Shown in pieces: positions 42,276-53,314 of a stretch of 64,000 bases of DNA. The notes beneath the pieces were generated by a model that worked only from the letters and a program-made list of their open reading frames with translations, had not been told where the DNA came from and did not search any database. The translations under genes and the position numbers were made by a program. Origin of the DNA: Trichopria drosophilae (Eukaryota; Arthropoda; Insecta; Hymenoptera; Diapriidae); the NCBI GenBank assembly GCA_030407085.1, contig CM059582.1:67971501-68035500 (forward strand), in the 5' to 3' direction. The first letter of the stretch is position 1. Each line of letters opens with the position of its first letter.

Positions 42276-45200
42276 TTGCGCGGCAGCGTTGCGCGTGGTA
42301 ACGTCCAGTCGGTTCTTAAGGTAGTTTTTTGGAATGCCCGCGGTTTTTTTAATATTAAAGAAAATTCGTTTTATTCGTCTTTCAGGGTTTTTAATTTTTC
42401 TGAGACATGGTGCGACTCCCTCCCCCGTGCTGAGGAGTTAAGTATTGGTCATTCGTTAATTTTCTCTCCGGCGGTCCGCTCCAGTAACTTTGGTCGCTGC
42501 AGCGGCCGTCTCCTGTCCTTAATTGATCTTACTTTTTCTACTAGACAACTTGCTGCTTCTCCTTATTGGCTCTTTTATCTTCTTAACACTTCCCCGATAA
42601 AATTAATAATTGGTTCATTTTATTTTTCTCCTAATTCCGATTTAACTTCCCAGCTTAAAAACCTGCAACCTGTACTAGACTCCTTGAGTTTCCAATATCC
42701 TGACTGTTTAGTTCTTCTAGGTGGGGACTTTAATTCTCGAGTGGGCTCATTTGATGCTTACAATGATGTCCCTCAACTTTTTGATAGCTCTTCAATTCGG
42801 ACGTCGAGGGAGTCGCATGATAGAATCTGTAACAGTCGCGGATCTCTTCTGTCCGATTTTATGCAACGTAACAATTTTGTCTTGTTAAACGGGCGTAGTC
42901 CTAGCGACAACCCCGCGCACTTTACGTTTCTCGGGCAAAGGGGATTCAGCACTGTTGATCTCGTTTGGGTTTCGGCTTCCCATCTCTCATTCATTTCTGA
43001 TCTTGAAACCGGCGATGGTCTTTTCGGATCCGATCATCTGCCAATAATTATCTCGCTTTTCTTGCATTCTGAAAGCTCTCTTTTGGAGCCGGACGCTGTC
43101 GTGCCGTTTGGGCGAAGCTCGGTGAGATTCTCCTGGTCGTGTGACGGGGTAGTGAATTTTGTAGAGTGCCTGAATCACTCGATTAATGTAATTAATTTCG
43201 ATGATTTGTACCCTATAGACGCCTGTTATGACATTTTTTCGAATGCTATTCGCGCCGCTGCGTCCGAATCAGGCCTGATCACGAAATCTAATAGGCAAAA
43301 AAAAAACGTAATTGTTATGTATCGTCTAAAATTTGGTTCGATGGGGACTGTGTCGCCGCAAGAAGGACCCTTCGTCTGTCCCTAAGACAAATGAGAAGAA
43401 GTGCCTACACCGCCGAGTCTACTTGCACATTTATTAGTGCTAAAAAACTTTATTTGAATTTAATCAAGCGCAGGAAATCGGAATATATCGAAGCGATTTC
43501 CGTTAAATTCGCGTTAGTCCGTAACTCCGCGGATTTTTGGAGCGCTTTTCGATTTTTTAGGAAAAAGCCCGGTGTGGGACAACAGGTGTCTGACGAATCC
43601 TGGAGAGCTTATTTCCTGGAGATTTTTCCTCGGGAACGATGCCCGCTCGAGACGTATATTGGCACCTTTGACCCTGCATTGACTCTCCCTTTTCTATGGC
43701 GGAACTTAGGGACAGTTTAAGGAGACTAAAGATAGGCAAAGCCATAGGCCCTGATGAGTTACCGGCAGAACTCTTTAAATTATTAGATGAAACTTGGCTC
43801 ACCCACCTTTTGCAACTGTTTAATAGGATTTTTCTTGAGGAGACTTTCCCCTCGGGTTGGGCCAGCGCTTCCATTTTTACGCTTTTCAAGAAGGGCGCGC
43901 GAGACGATCCGTTTAATTATCGTCTGATTGCGATATCGAACGCGGTCACTAAAATTTTTTCCCAGATGTTGTGCACGCGATTGACTGACTGGGTTTCGCA
44001 GAGGGAAATACTGCCTGAGGAACAATCCGGATTTCGGGGCGGTAGAAGTACCGAGGATAACATCTTCGCACTTCTCGCCACCGCACAAATCGCGCTCCGT
44101 AGGCCAAAGTCAAAAATATATAGCCTGTTTGTCGACTTCAAAAGAGCTTTCGACTCAGTTCCCCACGCATTGCTCTGGAGAAAATTACTTAGCCTCGGTA
44201 TTAGTGCCAAGTTTGTGCGACTGCTGTGCGCCTTATATCGAACAGCCACGGTTCGTCTCTCCACGGAAAATTCCACTGCGATGGAATTCAATGTAACGAA
44301 AGGGGTCTTACAAGGCGAAATACTCAGCCCTTTATTATTTATCTTGTACATCTCAGATATTGTATCTTTTTTTCGCGAGAAAGGTGCGCGCGGAGTGGAT
44401 TTAACATTATCGGTCGACTTGATGATGTTGCTCTATGCCGACGACCTGACCATCTTCGCGTTTTCTCCAGCGGATATGCGTAAGACGTTAATCTTGCTAT
44501 CTGAATATTGTACCACGAACCAGTTAACAGTCAATACTAGTAAAACAAAGATTATCTGTTTTAGAAAAGCTGGACGGCTGGATGAGCATTCGAGATCTTT
44601 TTTTTATAGAGATGGTCCGGTCGAGGTGGTGAGCAGCTACCGCTTCCTAGGTATCGTGTTTTCATCCTCTGCGCTTGGTTGTCTGCCAACAGAGGACGCC
44701 GTTGTCCGAACAAACGCTGCGTCTGCCGCAGTTTTAACAACTATTTATTCGGCGAAGATAGATGCTTGGGATGCTTATTGGAAACTCTACAACGCGCTGA
44801 TCGTTTCCGTGCTTCTATACGCAGCACCTTTTTGGTCTCTTCGTTATTTGGAAAGGCTGGAGTCTGTGCAAATTGCTCTTTTTAAGAAGCTTTTCAATTT
44901 GCCAAGAAATGCACCGGCCTACTTAATTCGGTTGGAACTGGGAATACCCTCAATTGCGGTAGAAATATTTAATAGAGCTATTAAATGGGTAATAAAAACC
45001 CTTAGAGCGCCGGACTCCAGGCTTCCAAAAATCTTATTGATGCGTCTCAAGGATTTATCCACTGCTTCGCAGGATTCCGGGAATTGGTTGACCCACTTAA
45101 GGGCTTTGGCTGACAGGGCAGAGGCGGGCGAGCTCTAGGAACATTTTAATGCCGAATTTTGGGAGCGTTCCGGGCCAATTTTGGTCGGCAAATTTTCGGA

Positions 45201-45645
45201 AGCCTGTAGAAAGAAAGACCTTGCATCCTATTTCATATCAGAATCCATTCAGTTGCCAATTTATCGTCTTTCCACGGACACCGCATATACATTGTACCCT
45301 CCTCGCCTGTCCCTGGACTGTCTTAGAGTTAGGGCGCAGCTAAGACTAGCGTCGGTTTATTCACGCTCGCTCTTTGTTGCTGGTCGTCGTTATTTGTACA
45401 ACCCGACAGTTTTGTGCACACTTTGCAATCTAAACGCAAACGAATCGTTGCTACATATTTTAACCGAGTGTCCTTTACTAGCACCGGTTAGGCACGAGCA
45501 CGCTGTAGTGTTAGGATCGCGACCTGTCCATTCGTCTGGTTTACTGTGCGGCTTAATATGTACTAATGACGTGTTATCGGCGAAGTTGTTATTAAAATTC
45601 GTTAAGGCCTGTTTTGTACGGAGAGCCTTTTTGCTCGGAGATTAA
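42276..45645 (+). pseudogene. LINE-A ORF2 (APE endonuclease, RT, C-terminal Cys-rich end), three lesions
   Basis: Opens just after ORF1 without an ATG. Endonuclease: VFWNARGFFN, NFSETWCD, LLGGDFNSRVGS, STVDLVWVSAS, FGSDHLPIIISL. A frame change lies near 43300-43390 and a lost G near 43680. RT (from 43696): GKAIGPDELPAELFKLLDE, EEQSGFRGGRSTEDN, FVDFKRAFDSVPHALLW, GVLQGEILSPLLF, YADDLTIFAF, LTVNTSKTKIICFRK. TAG at 45136-45138 replaces the Trp codon found in copy 1. The C-terminal LCTLCNLNANESLLHILTEC is a CCHC-like motif, ending FLLGD. Confidence 0.92.
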
Positions 45646-45777
45646 AGATGGCGCGTAGCACTATCGTGAATACTAAATTTAAGTAATTCAGCGGAGGTCA
45701 TTGTTAGCCTCATTATGTAAGAATTGTTTTTATTTTTTATATTATAATTATTTTGTATCCGTCACTTACGGAACCCG

Positions 45778-45811
45778 TTCTCAATGGGAAATTTCTCCCT
45801 ATTTAAGAGAA
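45778..45811 (+). promoter_or_regulatory. LINE-A copy 2 3' stem-loop
   Basis: TTCTC-AAT-GGGAAATTTCTCCC-TATTTAA-GAGAA, preceded by ACGGAACCCG, which is complementary to the element's 5' end, and followed by the ACAAAT tail. Confidence 0.7.
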
Positions 45812-45833
45812 TAAACTATACAAATACAAAAAA

Positions 45834-45943
45834 ATATATTATAATAATTATAATTATAATTCAAATAAATTTTCAAATAAAGTTCAAATAAATTCAATTA
45901 TTTGATTATCTAATAAATTTAAATTATTAAATTTATTATAAAT

Positions 45944-45982
<39 letters not shown>

Positions 45983-46436
45983 AATTATTAAATTATAAAA
46001 TATATATATATATATTTATATATATATATATATATATTAATTATTAAATTTATTATAAATTAAATATATATATATATATATATATTTAATTTATAATAAA
46101 TTTAATAATTTAAATTTATTAGATAATCAAATAATTGAATTTATTTGAACTTTAATTCCTATATTATTATTATTATTTATTGCTATTCCATCATTAAAAA
46201 TTTTATATTTAACTGATGAAATTATTTTACCAAGAATAACTTTAAAAATTTTAGCTTATCAATGATATTGAAGATTTGAATATAATGATTATAATTTATT
46301 AATTGATTCATTTATAATTAATAAAAATAATTTTCGTTTATTAAGAGTTGATAATAATTTAATTATTCCAATAAAATTAATAATTCGATTATTAATTTCA
46401 TCAATAGATGTAATTCATTCATTTACTACTCCTTCA
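45834..46436 (+). pseudogene. cox2: cox2, part 2 (NUMT), containing an inverted duplication
   Basis: After the target repeat, normal coding is recognisable from about 46120: NLLDNQMIEFIWTLIPMLLL, IPSLKILYLTDEIILPSMTL, LAYQWYWSFEYNDYN, IRLLISSMDVIHSFTTPS. Before it, 45879-46100 holds an inverted copy of the same segment and TA repeats that do not belong to a normal gene. It is cut by LINE-B at 46436. Confidence 0.9.
45879..46153. repeat. Palindromic duplication of cox2 sequence around TA repeats
   Basis: 45879-45960 (AAAGTTCAAATAAATTCAAT...) is the reverse complement of about 46072-46153 (...ATTGAATTTATTTGAACTTT). The arms are about 80 bp. The centre is TA microsatellite with a partial direct copy of taattattaaatttattata. 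This is a lesion of the nuclear copy. Confidence 0.85.
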
Positions 46437-46463
46437 GTTAGTTAGTTAGTTAGTTTATTAATA

Positions 46464-46499
46464 CTCTGATAAATAGGGGGATACATAGCCCATTGAGAG
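46464..46499 (-). promoter_or_regulatory. LINE-B 3' stem-loop
   Basis: Minus-strand CTCTCAAT-GGG...CCC-TATTTAT-CAGAG preceded by CGGAACTCC. Same fold as LINE-A and LINE-C, with compensating base differences. Confidence 0.65.
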
Positions 46500-46554
46500 G
46501 GAGTTCCGAAAAATAGCGTGTACAATATACGGCGCATTTAGTGTGCAGGCATAG

Positions 46555-46556
<2 letters not shown>

Positions 46557-46620
<64 letters not shown>
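46557..46620. repeat. (TA)n microsatellite
   Basis: About 60 bp of uninterrupted ta repeats within the LINE-B 3' UTR. Confidence 0.97.
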
Positions 46621-46621
<1 letters not shown>

Positions 46622-46835
46622 TAAAAAAGAAGAAACGCAAAATACAGATTCAGTCACCCAAGAGAAATGCTCTCCTGCAAAGCGTCGCTTTGACAAAATT
46701 ATATAGGACAGACGCAGAATGGGTGTCATTACTACACAGTAGTGAACATAATAAACCCGTTGAGTGCGGTGGGCGCAGATTTAAGTTACGAGCAAAATGT
46801 GCTCTCGTAGGCGCAAGTAGTGGACACTCTGTTAA

Positions 46836-47779
46836 CCCTTTGCGGCATACATTTTTCTTTACACGGAAAACAGCTGAAAATTGTTACTCGGGGGTTTTCG
46901 GGGTCGCTGATTTCGAATCTGAAGTCAGATTTTGAAAATTCAAAATGGCGGATCCAAGATGGCGGACCGAAATATAAAAAGTTGCTTGATCTAAGCGAAA
47001 TTTGTTACTCGGGGGTTTTCGGGGTCGCTGATTTCGAATCTGAAGTCAGATTTTGAAAATTCAAAATGGCGGACCGAAATATAAAAAGTGGCTCGATCTC
47101 AGCGAAATTTGTTACTTGGGGGTTTTCGGGGTCGCTGATTTCGAATCTGACTTCAGATTTGCAAAATTCAAATTGGCGGATCTAGGATGGCGAACGAACG
47201 TAAAAATCGAGTGTTGGATTTTCTTGAAAATTGGTACGTTTTCTCGATCACCGATGACAAATCCAGTGTCAGATTTCAACAATTAAATGTGGATGAAATT
47301 AAAACAAATTTTGGTCAGCCATCTTGGATCCGCCATTTTGAATTTTCAAAATCTGACTTCAGATTCGTAATCAGCGATCCCGAAAACCCCGGAGTAACAA
47401 ATTTCGTATAGATCGAGCAACTTTTCATATTTCGGTCCGCCATCTTGGATCCGCCATTTTAATTTTTACAAATCTGACGTCAGATTCGAAATCAGCGACC
47501 CAAAAAACATAAAATGCTATAGTTTCATGCAAATATATATAATTGTTCAATCAAAAATGAATTTTTTCTGAAATTATTGATATTTTTCCGTGGTTATTTA
47601 TTTATAATAATTAAAAATTAACGATAATTGATAATATGTAACTTTTTTTATGATTATATACATCTTATTAACATAATTAACTCAAAAACCCGATTGCTTA
47701 GATGAAAACAGCCGAATAATTAATTAAAAACTGAGAGAAAATAGGTGGGATGCTGAGCATCCCACTATGCCGCAAAGGG
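46836..47779. mobile_element. piggyBac-type MITE (TTAA duplication) inside LINE-B ORF2
   Basis: TTAA at 46832-46835 and 47780-47783 flanks inverted ends CCCTTTGCGGCATA/TATGCCGCAAAGGG. The inside consists of subterminal modules in both orientations (gggttttcggggtcgctgat, then gattttgaaaattcaaaatg, gcggatccaagatggcggac). No gene. Removing the element and one TTAA restores the C-terminal ORF2 reading of LINE-B (LLHILTECPLLAP). Confidence 0.92.
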
Positions 47780-47783
47780 TTAA

Positions 47784-49859
47784 TATATGAAGCAGCGTTT
47801 CGCGCGCATTATAATTGCAAAGAGTACATAGTGTAGTCGGATTATAGAGGTAGCGCTGACCCGCAATTAAAAAAGAGCGCGAGTAAAGTGTTGCTAAACG
47901 TAGTTGCAACCTGACTTTTAGGTAGTGAAGGGGCAGGCGAGGAGGATACAGAGAGTAAGCAGAGTCCGCAGGAAGACGGAAGATCGGCAATTGAACAGAG
48001 TCGGAAGTAAAGTAGGTTCTCAAATTCGTCTTCCTGCAAGCCTCGGCCAACCCCGCAACCGCAGACGGCCCCGTTTGTTCCCAAAAATCGGCATTAAAGT
48101 TGTTCCATAGCTCGCTCGCCCCTGCACTGTCAAGGATCGTCTTCAGCTGGACGGACCAGTTGAAGGTTGCGTCCGGAGAGGCAATAGCGGACAAATCCTT
48201 TAAGCGAGTCAGTAATATTTTGGGCAGTCTGTGATCCGGCAAACTGAGAGTTTTAGTCACCCATTTGATTGCTCTAGAGCAAACTTCTACCGATATAGGC
48301 GAGATACCAAGTTCCAGGCGGACAAGATAGGCCGGGGTGTTCCTCGGCAGGCAGAAAAATTTCTTAAAGAACCCAATCTGCACGGATTCCACACTATCCA
48401 AATATTTTAAAGCCCAACATGGTGCCGCATATAAGAGGACGGACATTATCATCGCATAGTACAGAGTGAAAAACGCTTTCCATGCTTCCATTTTTGCCGA
48501 GATAACTAGCGACGTAACCGCGGCAGCCGCAGCGTTGGTTCTCATTACGGCATCCTCCGTGGCGAGGAGGCCCCGCGCAGAGGAGGAGAACAGCACACCC
48601 AGGTACCGATAGCTGGACACGACTTCGACCGGACTATCTCTATAAGAAAACGATCTGGAATGTGAATCCAATTGGCCGGCCCTTCTAAAACATATTATCT
48701 TTGTCTTTCCAATATTAACTGTAAGTAGGTGCTGCAAACAGTATTCCGAAAGTAGAGCTAACTTTCTACGAAGGTCCGCGGGAGAGTACGCAAAGATAGT
48801 TAGGTCGTCAGCGTAGAGCAACATCACCAGGTCCAGAGTGAGCGAGACATCCACTCCACACGCGCCCCTCGCACGGAAGAACGCCACAATATCGGACAGA
48901 TATAATATAAAAGGCAGGGGACTGAGGATTTCTCCTTGGAGTACCCCTCTGGTTACCTTAAAAACGGACGTCGCAGAGTTACCCGCTTGTAACCGCACCG
49001 AAGCCGACTGATAAAGAGCGGCGAGGACTCTTACAAATTTCGCGCTTACGCCGAATCCGAGGAGCTTCCGCCAGATAAGTGCATGGGGGACTGAATCAAA
49101 GGCACTTTTGAAGTCCACAAAAAGCCCAAATATTTTTGATTTGGGGCGTCTAAGCATGATTTGAATAGTAGCGAGGAGCGAGAAGATACAATCCTCTGTG
49201 CTCCTCCCAGACCGAAACCCGAACTGCTCCTCTGGTAGCAGATCTCTTGCGGAAGCCCATTCAGACAGGCGTTTACATAAGATCTGGGAAAAAATTTTGG
49301 ACAAAGCGTTGGTAATTGCGATTAATCTGTAATTCGCTGGGTCATCACGCGAGCCTTTTTTAAAAAGCGGAAATAATAAAGCCTGGGCCGAGCCCGCAGG
49401 AAACGTCTTTGCCGAAAAAATTCTGTTGAAAAGTTGAAGAAGATGGGAAAGCCATGTATCGTCTAGAAGTTTAAAGAGTTCGGCGGGTAACTCGTCGGGA
49501 CCGATGGCTTTTCCCCCCTTCAACACCTTAATACTATCCTTAAGCTCCGAGAGGGTAAGCGGGGAGTCTAGGCTGGGGTCGAATGTGCCGTAGAACGTCT
49601 CTGTAAAGTAATCTTCTCGGGGAAAAATCTCCGAGAAGTATGCACCCCAGGCCTCCCCAGAGACCCGCACACCCGGGACGGGCTTTTTCCGGAATTGACG
49701 ACACGCTTTCCAAAAGTCCGCTGAATTCCGGACCGCCGCGAACCCATCCGAAATCATAGAAACATAACGATGTTTTTTCCGTTTCAATGTATCCATGTAA
49801 ACTCTTTTCGCGGAATTAAAAGCAAGCGTCGAGTTTGCGCTGTATGCGTTTCTACGCAT
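47784..49859 (-). pseudogene. LINE-B ORF2 reverse transcriptase part
   Basis: A long frame on the minus strand (open to 47724 inside the MITE). RT motifs: GKAIGPDELPAELFKLLDD, EEQFGFRSGRSTEDC, FVDFKSAFDSVPHALIW, GVLQGEILSPLPF, LLYADDLTIFAYS, LTVNIGKTKIICFRR. A C-terminal LCTLCNYNARETLLHILT follows until the MITE interrupts it; the remainder lies at about 46831-46645. RT appears catalytically complete. Confidence 0.92.
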
Positions 49860-51024
49860 AAGGTGCAGAGAACGGCGGAAAACACGCCTTGCAGAGGCGC
49901 ATTCCCCATCAAAGCCTTTGATCTACCAAAATATTCCCGCGCATTACACGACACGGTTCGCAAAACTATGCCTGCACTCATCACTGCTGCGCGAATGGTT
50001 TTGACAAAACGCTCATAAGCAATATCTACAGTCTCTGATTCCTCCGACGAAGAGGCAATCAAAGAACGACTTAAAACATTTTGAAAGTCACGCACCCCGT
50101 CATTCGACAATGAATATCTTATTTTTACACGGCGTTCTGGCTGAGCAGTGACTATGACGCGATCAGAATTTGCGGAATACAAAAAAAGTGATAAAATTAT
50201 CGGGAGATGATCCGACCCGTGGAGGTCAGTATCCATTTAAAGGTCAGCAACAAAAGCCAAGTGTGGGGCAGAAACCCATATAAGATCGACGACGCTGAAT
50301 CCTCTCTGTCCGAGGAAAGTAAAATGTGGATGTCACCAGGGCAACGTCCGTTTAAAAGTACAAAATTATTTAATTGCATAAACTCGGATAAGAGAGAACC
50401 GCGACTAGTACAAAGTTCATCATGTGATCTCCGCGACTTGTATAGTGACGTGCCTTCGAAAATTTGCCCAAAATCATTGTAAGAATCCGACGGGCCGACC
50501 CTACAGTTAAAGTCACCGCCCAATACAACAATACATTCTGGATATCGGGCATTCAGGGAATCAACTACCGTTTGGAGAGATAGAAGCTGAGAAGTTAAAT
50601 CAGAGTTGGGTGGAAAATAAAAAGAGCCGGTTATTATGTTAATTGGTAGGGTATTAAGGAGGAAAAAAATCCAGTTGGGAGAGCTATCGAGTACAGAGCA
50701 GGAAAAATCTGGGTGAATTACGGATAGGAGGCCCCCACTACAGCGGCCGAAGTTGCTAAAACGAGTGGCTGGGGAGGATACACTCCAGTGCCCGGGAGCC
50801 AGCTGTTCGACATCAGCGTCACGATCTAACCACGTTTCCGAGAAGTTCATAATTTTAAAAGGCGACCAAAATACATTATTTTTTAAATTATAAAATCCAC
50901 GGGCAGTCCAAAAAGCAATCTTTAATAAATCAATCGGTCTCTTAAAACTCGCAGCGGCGCGTAAAAAAGTAGTGCTAGTTGACGGCGTGGTGAGACATCG
51001 CTGAGGATGACGGGGGGAGATCAA
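49784..51024 (-). pseudogene. LINE-B ORF2 endonuclease part, frameshifted
   Basis: 51024-50197 has IAFWTARGFYNLKNNVFW, IMNFSETWLDRDA, VVLGGDFNCRVGPSDS and LNNFVLLNGRCPGD. A frameshift near 50310 loses the conserved VDL.WVS block. 50236-49784 resumes with LHGSDHLPIILSLF and the linker. Another frame change joins it to the RT part at 49859. Confidence 0.88.
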
Positions 51025-51365
51025 AAATTCTGAGCGGGGGATGGTTGTAAGCAGTCCGTAACAATTTCCTCCTGGGACGAAGTAAAACGATGGGCCGAAG
51101 GGACAGATCCTCCAGCGCTATTTGACGTGCGAATTGCCAAGAAAGATGACAGGCAGTCGCGCTTACGTTTCGAAAAACCAAAGTCCTCAAGAGAGCTATA
51201 GCTGTTTGTTCTATACGAAAGCCACTTAGAAGCAGTAGAAGGGCGACCTGGTAGTATCGGGGGTCTTAGCAGCGGTAGGGACTGCTCCTCCTTTCCGCCA
51301 ATGCAAGGGCTGCCGGGCGTGCCAAGTAGTTGCGGCTGATTAGAGGACACGTTTTCGTCCGACAT
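51021..51365 (-). pseudogene. LINE-B ORF1, internally deleted (114 codons)
   Basis: ATG at 51365. Keeps the shared N-terminal block (SLPLLRPPILPGRPSTASKW, SSLEDFGFSKRKRDC) and a C-terminal end (SPAQNF). The coiled-coil and RRM-like middle, about 280 residues in LINE-A, is missing. The frame is open to the end, so a short protein could still be made. Confidence 0.75.
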
Positions 51366-52104
51366 CTGCCGAAGTCACTATAGGCCGAGAGATGCTGCTG
51401 CCTCGTAACAGACTTAAGAGTGAGTATTCAACAAGGACAAGACATGAACGAAGACGAAGACAGCGCTTGAGGTGCGTGCGCAAGGCGACGACTAGAGCGC
51501 GCGACTATGTATGTGGAGCGCCCTGAGTAAGTGGTGGGCCACACACATGGAAAGCACAAACACACCGATATGCAAGCAAATCACATCCAAGAGGCAAGGG
51601 GCATCCAAAAGAGTTCCACAACTATGTTATATTGACAGCACTATTTAGATGAATGATGCAAAACGCGTAAGATCCTCTTGGTTAAAAGATAATTTAAGTA
51701 TAAAAACAGCCTCGTTGTGGACGAAAGTCGATCCTGCGAGAGGTAGGGCATCAGTTTCAGGCGCAATGCACTTACATAAAGTTGATAGTTCATAGAAGTG
51801 TTCTGTTCATTGGCTCGCCGCAATTATTTCAAATCCTGTCACATCATCAAAAGAGCCGGTGAGCAAACTGCGGAGCAACTGACGTTTCGGCAATTTTCGA
51901 TGAACTTAAAAATTTCGATTGCACCGAAGTGATGACTCGGACACTCAAAATCTCTCTGTAGATACAATCCGAGCCTCTCCGGGGACACGTCACTGCACAT
52001 TCAACTCCCAAAAAAAGAGATTTAGACGGTTTAACTTAATCGTAAATGCGGAGCGAAGAAAAGCACGTCTGTACGACTTACCGTCACTATTTGAGTTAAA
52101 AAAA
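51366..52104 (-). other. LINE-B 5' untranslated region
   Basis: Contains the 5' terminal block with GTAAGT (52081-52076) and ACAGACGTGC, like LINE-A and C. No gene seen. Confidence 0.6.
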
Positions 52105-52308
52105 ACTACTCCTTCATTAGGAATTAAAATTGATGGATTTCCAGGACGATTAAATCAAATTATAATAAATATTAATCGTTCTGGAAATTTTTATGGTCAA
52201 TGTTCAGAAATTTGTGGAATTAATTATAGATTTATACCTATTATTATTGAATCAGTAAATTTAAAAAATTTTTTTAATTGAATAAAATTAAAATTAAAAA
52301 TTAGTTAA
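52105..52308 (+). pseudogene. cox2: cox2, part 3, to stop (NUMT)
   Basis: [20 protein letters not shown], then [20 protein letters not shown] (AGA read as Ser) and [16 protein letters not shown]. The CuA ligands Cys-x3-Cys are present, but the His expected after GIN is Tyr (TAT 52225-52227). The first mitochondrial stop is TAA 52306-52308, overlapping trnD by 13 bp. Confidence 0.92.
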
Positions 52309-52357
52309 TATATAACTTAAATATGTCAAATTTAAATAATTTAAAAAAAATATTTTT
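52296..52357 (+). pseudogene. trnD: tRNA-Asp (GTC), mitochondrial (NUMT)
   Basis: Acceptor AAAAATT/TATTTTT (one mismatch), D arm TTA/TAA, and anticodon stem with loop containing GTC (aaatatGTCaaattt). It lies before trnK, the reverse of the ancestral insect order. Confidence 0.8.
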
Positions 52358-52424
52358 CAATAAATAACTTAAATTTAAAGTATTAATTTTTTAAATTAAT
52401 TATAATATTAAAATATTTTTATTG
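52358..52424 (+). pseudogene. trnK: tRNA-Lys (TTT), mitochondrial (NUMT)
   Basis: Acceptor CAATAAA/TTTATTG is perfect; the anticodon arm TTAAT-TTTTTAA-ATTAA gives anticodon TTT. It ends at the start of atp8. Confidence 0.8.
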
Positions 52425-52602
52425 ATATACCTCAAATAAGACCATTAAATTGATTAATTATATATATATATATATAATTAATTTAAAAAATATATATATA
52501 ATTTTATTATTTATAATTATTATAATTATTGTTTTTTTTTATAAACCAATATTAAATATAAAATTTTTTAAAATAAATAAATTTACAATTAAATGATATT
52601 AA
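52421..52602 (+). pseudogene. atp8: ATP synthase subunit 8 (NUMT), frame disturbed at TA repeat
   Basis: ATT 52421 opens IDMPQMSPLNWL, the standard atp8 start. A TA repeat (about 52461-52477) then shifts the frame into an early TAA. The later part reads FFFYKPMLNMKFFKMNKFTI and ends KWY with TAA 52600-52602 in another frame. It overlaps atp6 by 10 bp. Confidence 0.8.
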
Positions 52603-52949
52603 ATTTATTTTCAGTTTTTGATCCATCAACAAGAATGAATTTTTCATTAAATTGAATTAGAATAATTTATGTATTAATATTTTTACCAAATTTATTTTGA
52701 TTAATACCATCACGATATAATATATTTATTTCAATAAATATAAAATTTTTATTTAATGAATTTAAAGTTTTTATAATAATAAAAATAAATTATATAAATT
52801 TATTTATATATATTTCATTATTTTTTATAATTTTATTAAATAATTTTATAGGAATATTTCCATATATTTTTACATCAAGAAGACAAATATTAATATCTTT
52901 AAGATATTCATTATCATTATGAATTATATATATATTATTTGGTTGAATT
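52593..52949 (+). pseudogene. atp6: ATP synthase subunit 6, part 1 (NUMT)
   Basis: ATG 52593: MMLNLFSVFDPSTSMNFSLN, YVLMFLPNLFWLMPSRYNMF, LLNNFMGMFPYIFTSSSQML, SLSLWIMYMLFGWI. Clean up to the insertion. The terminal GTTGAATT (52942-52949) is repeated at 57915-57922. Confidence 0.93.
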
Positions 52950-53314
52950 TGGTTTCATTGATTGGCCATTGATTTGGCCATCTTTTATTGATGACTAATC
53001 CACTGTCGCTGTGCGAGGGGTCACAGCGGGGGCGGTGTTCTAATTGACGATTCTATTACCCCCACACTTATAAAATTGAAAAATGGACAGCACAACCGTA
53101 TGAAGAGAAACGTTTACGGAGCAGGGGAGGGATACCCCAGTTCCGGCGTCTGAGGGCGAGCAAGCGGGCTCTCAGCCGTCGTCATCATGCGACCGCAGCA
53201 CCCCCGTGGTTGACCACTTGGTCGCGGGGGATGTAAATGCTACAATTGAAGCAGCATACACCGAAGAACTGGTGAAGCTTCGGCAAACTATTTTAGAGGC
53301 CGAAAAGCGAGCTG

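Larger units (their letters stand above)
40280..45833 (+). mobile_element. LINE-A copy 2, near full length, in cox2 (16-bp target duplication)
   Basis: Plus-strand non-LTR retrotransposon bounded by ATATATTATAATAATT on both sides. The 5' end is CCGTTGATGACGGTAAGTTG; the 3' end is a stem-loop followed by atacaaatacaaaa. It has both ORFs. It is inverted relative to copy 1 and almost identical to it outside copy 1's two deletions. Two frame changes and one TGG-to-TAG change inactivate ORF2. Confidence 0.95.
46437..52104 (-). mobile_element. LINE-B in cox2 (12-bp target duplication), carrying a nested MITE
   Basis: Minus-strand relative of LINE-A bounded by ACTACTCCTTCA at 46425-46436 and 52105-52116. 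The tail is (AACT)n (plus: gttagttagttag). Its 3' stem-loop is at 46464-46499 and a TA microsatellite at 46557-46620. ORF1 is internally deleted; ORF2 is broken by frame changes and by a TTAA MITE at 46836-47779. Confidence 0.93.

Noticed and set aside
46458..46729. Small proteins with IYIYIY repeats
   Set aside because: They are translations of the (TA)n microsatellite in the LINE-B 3' UTR.
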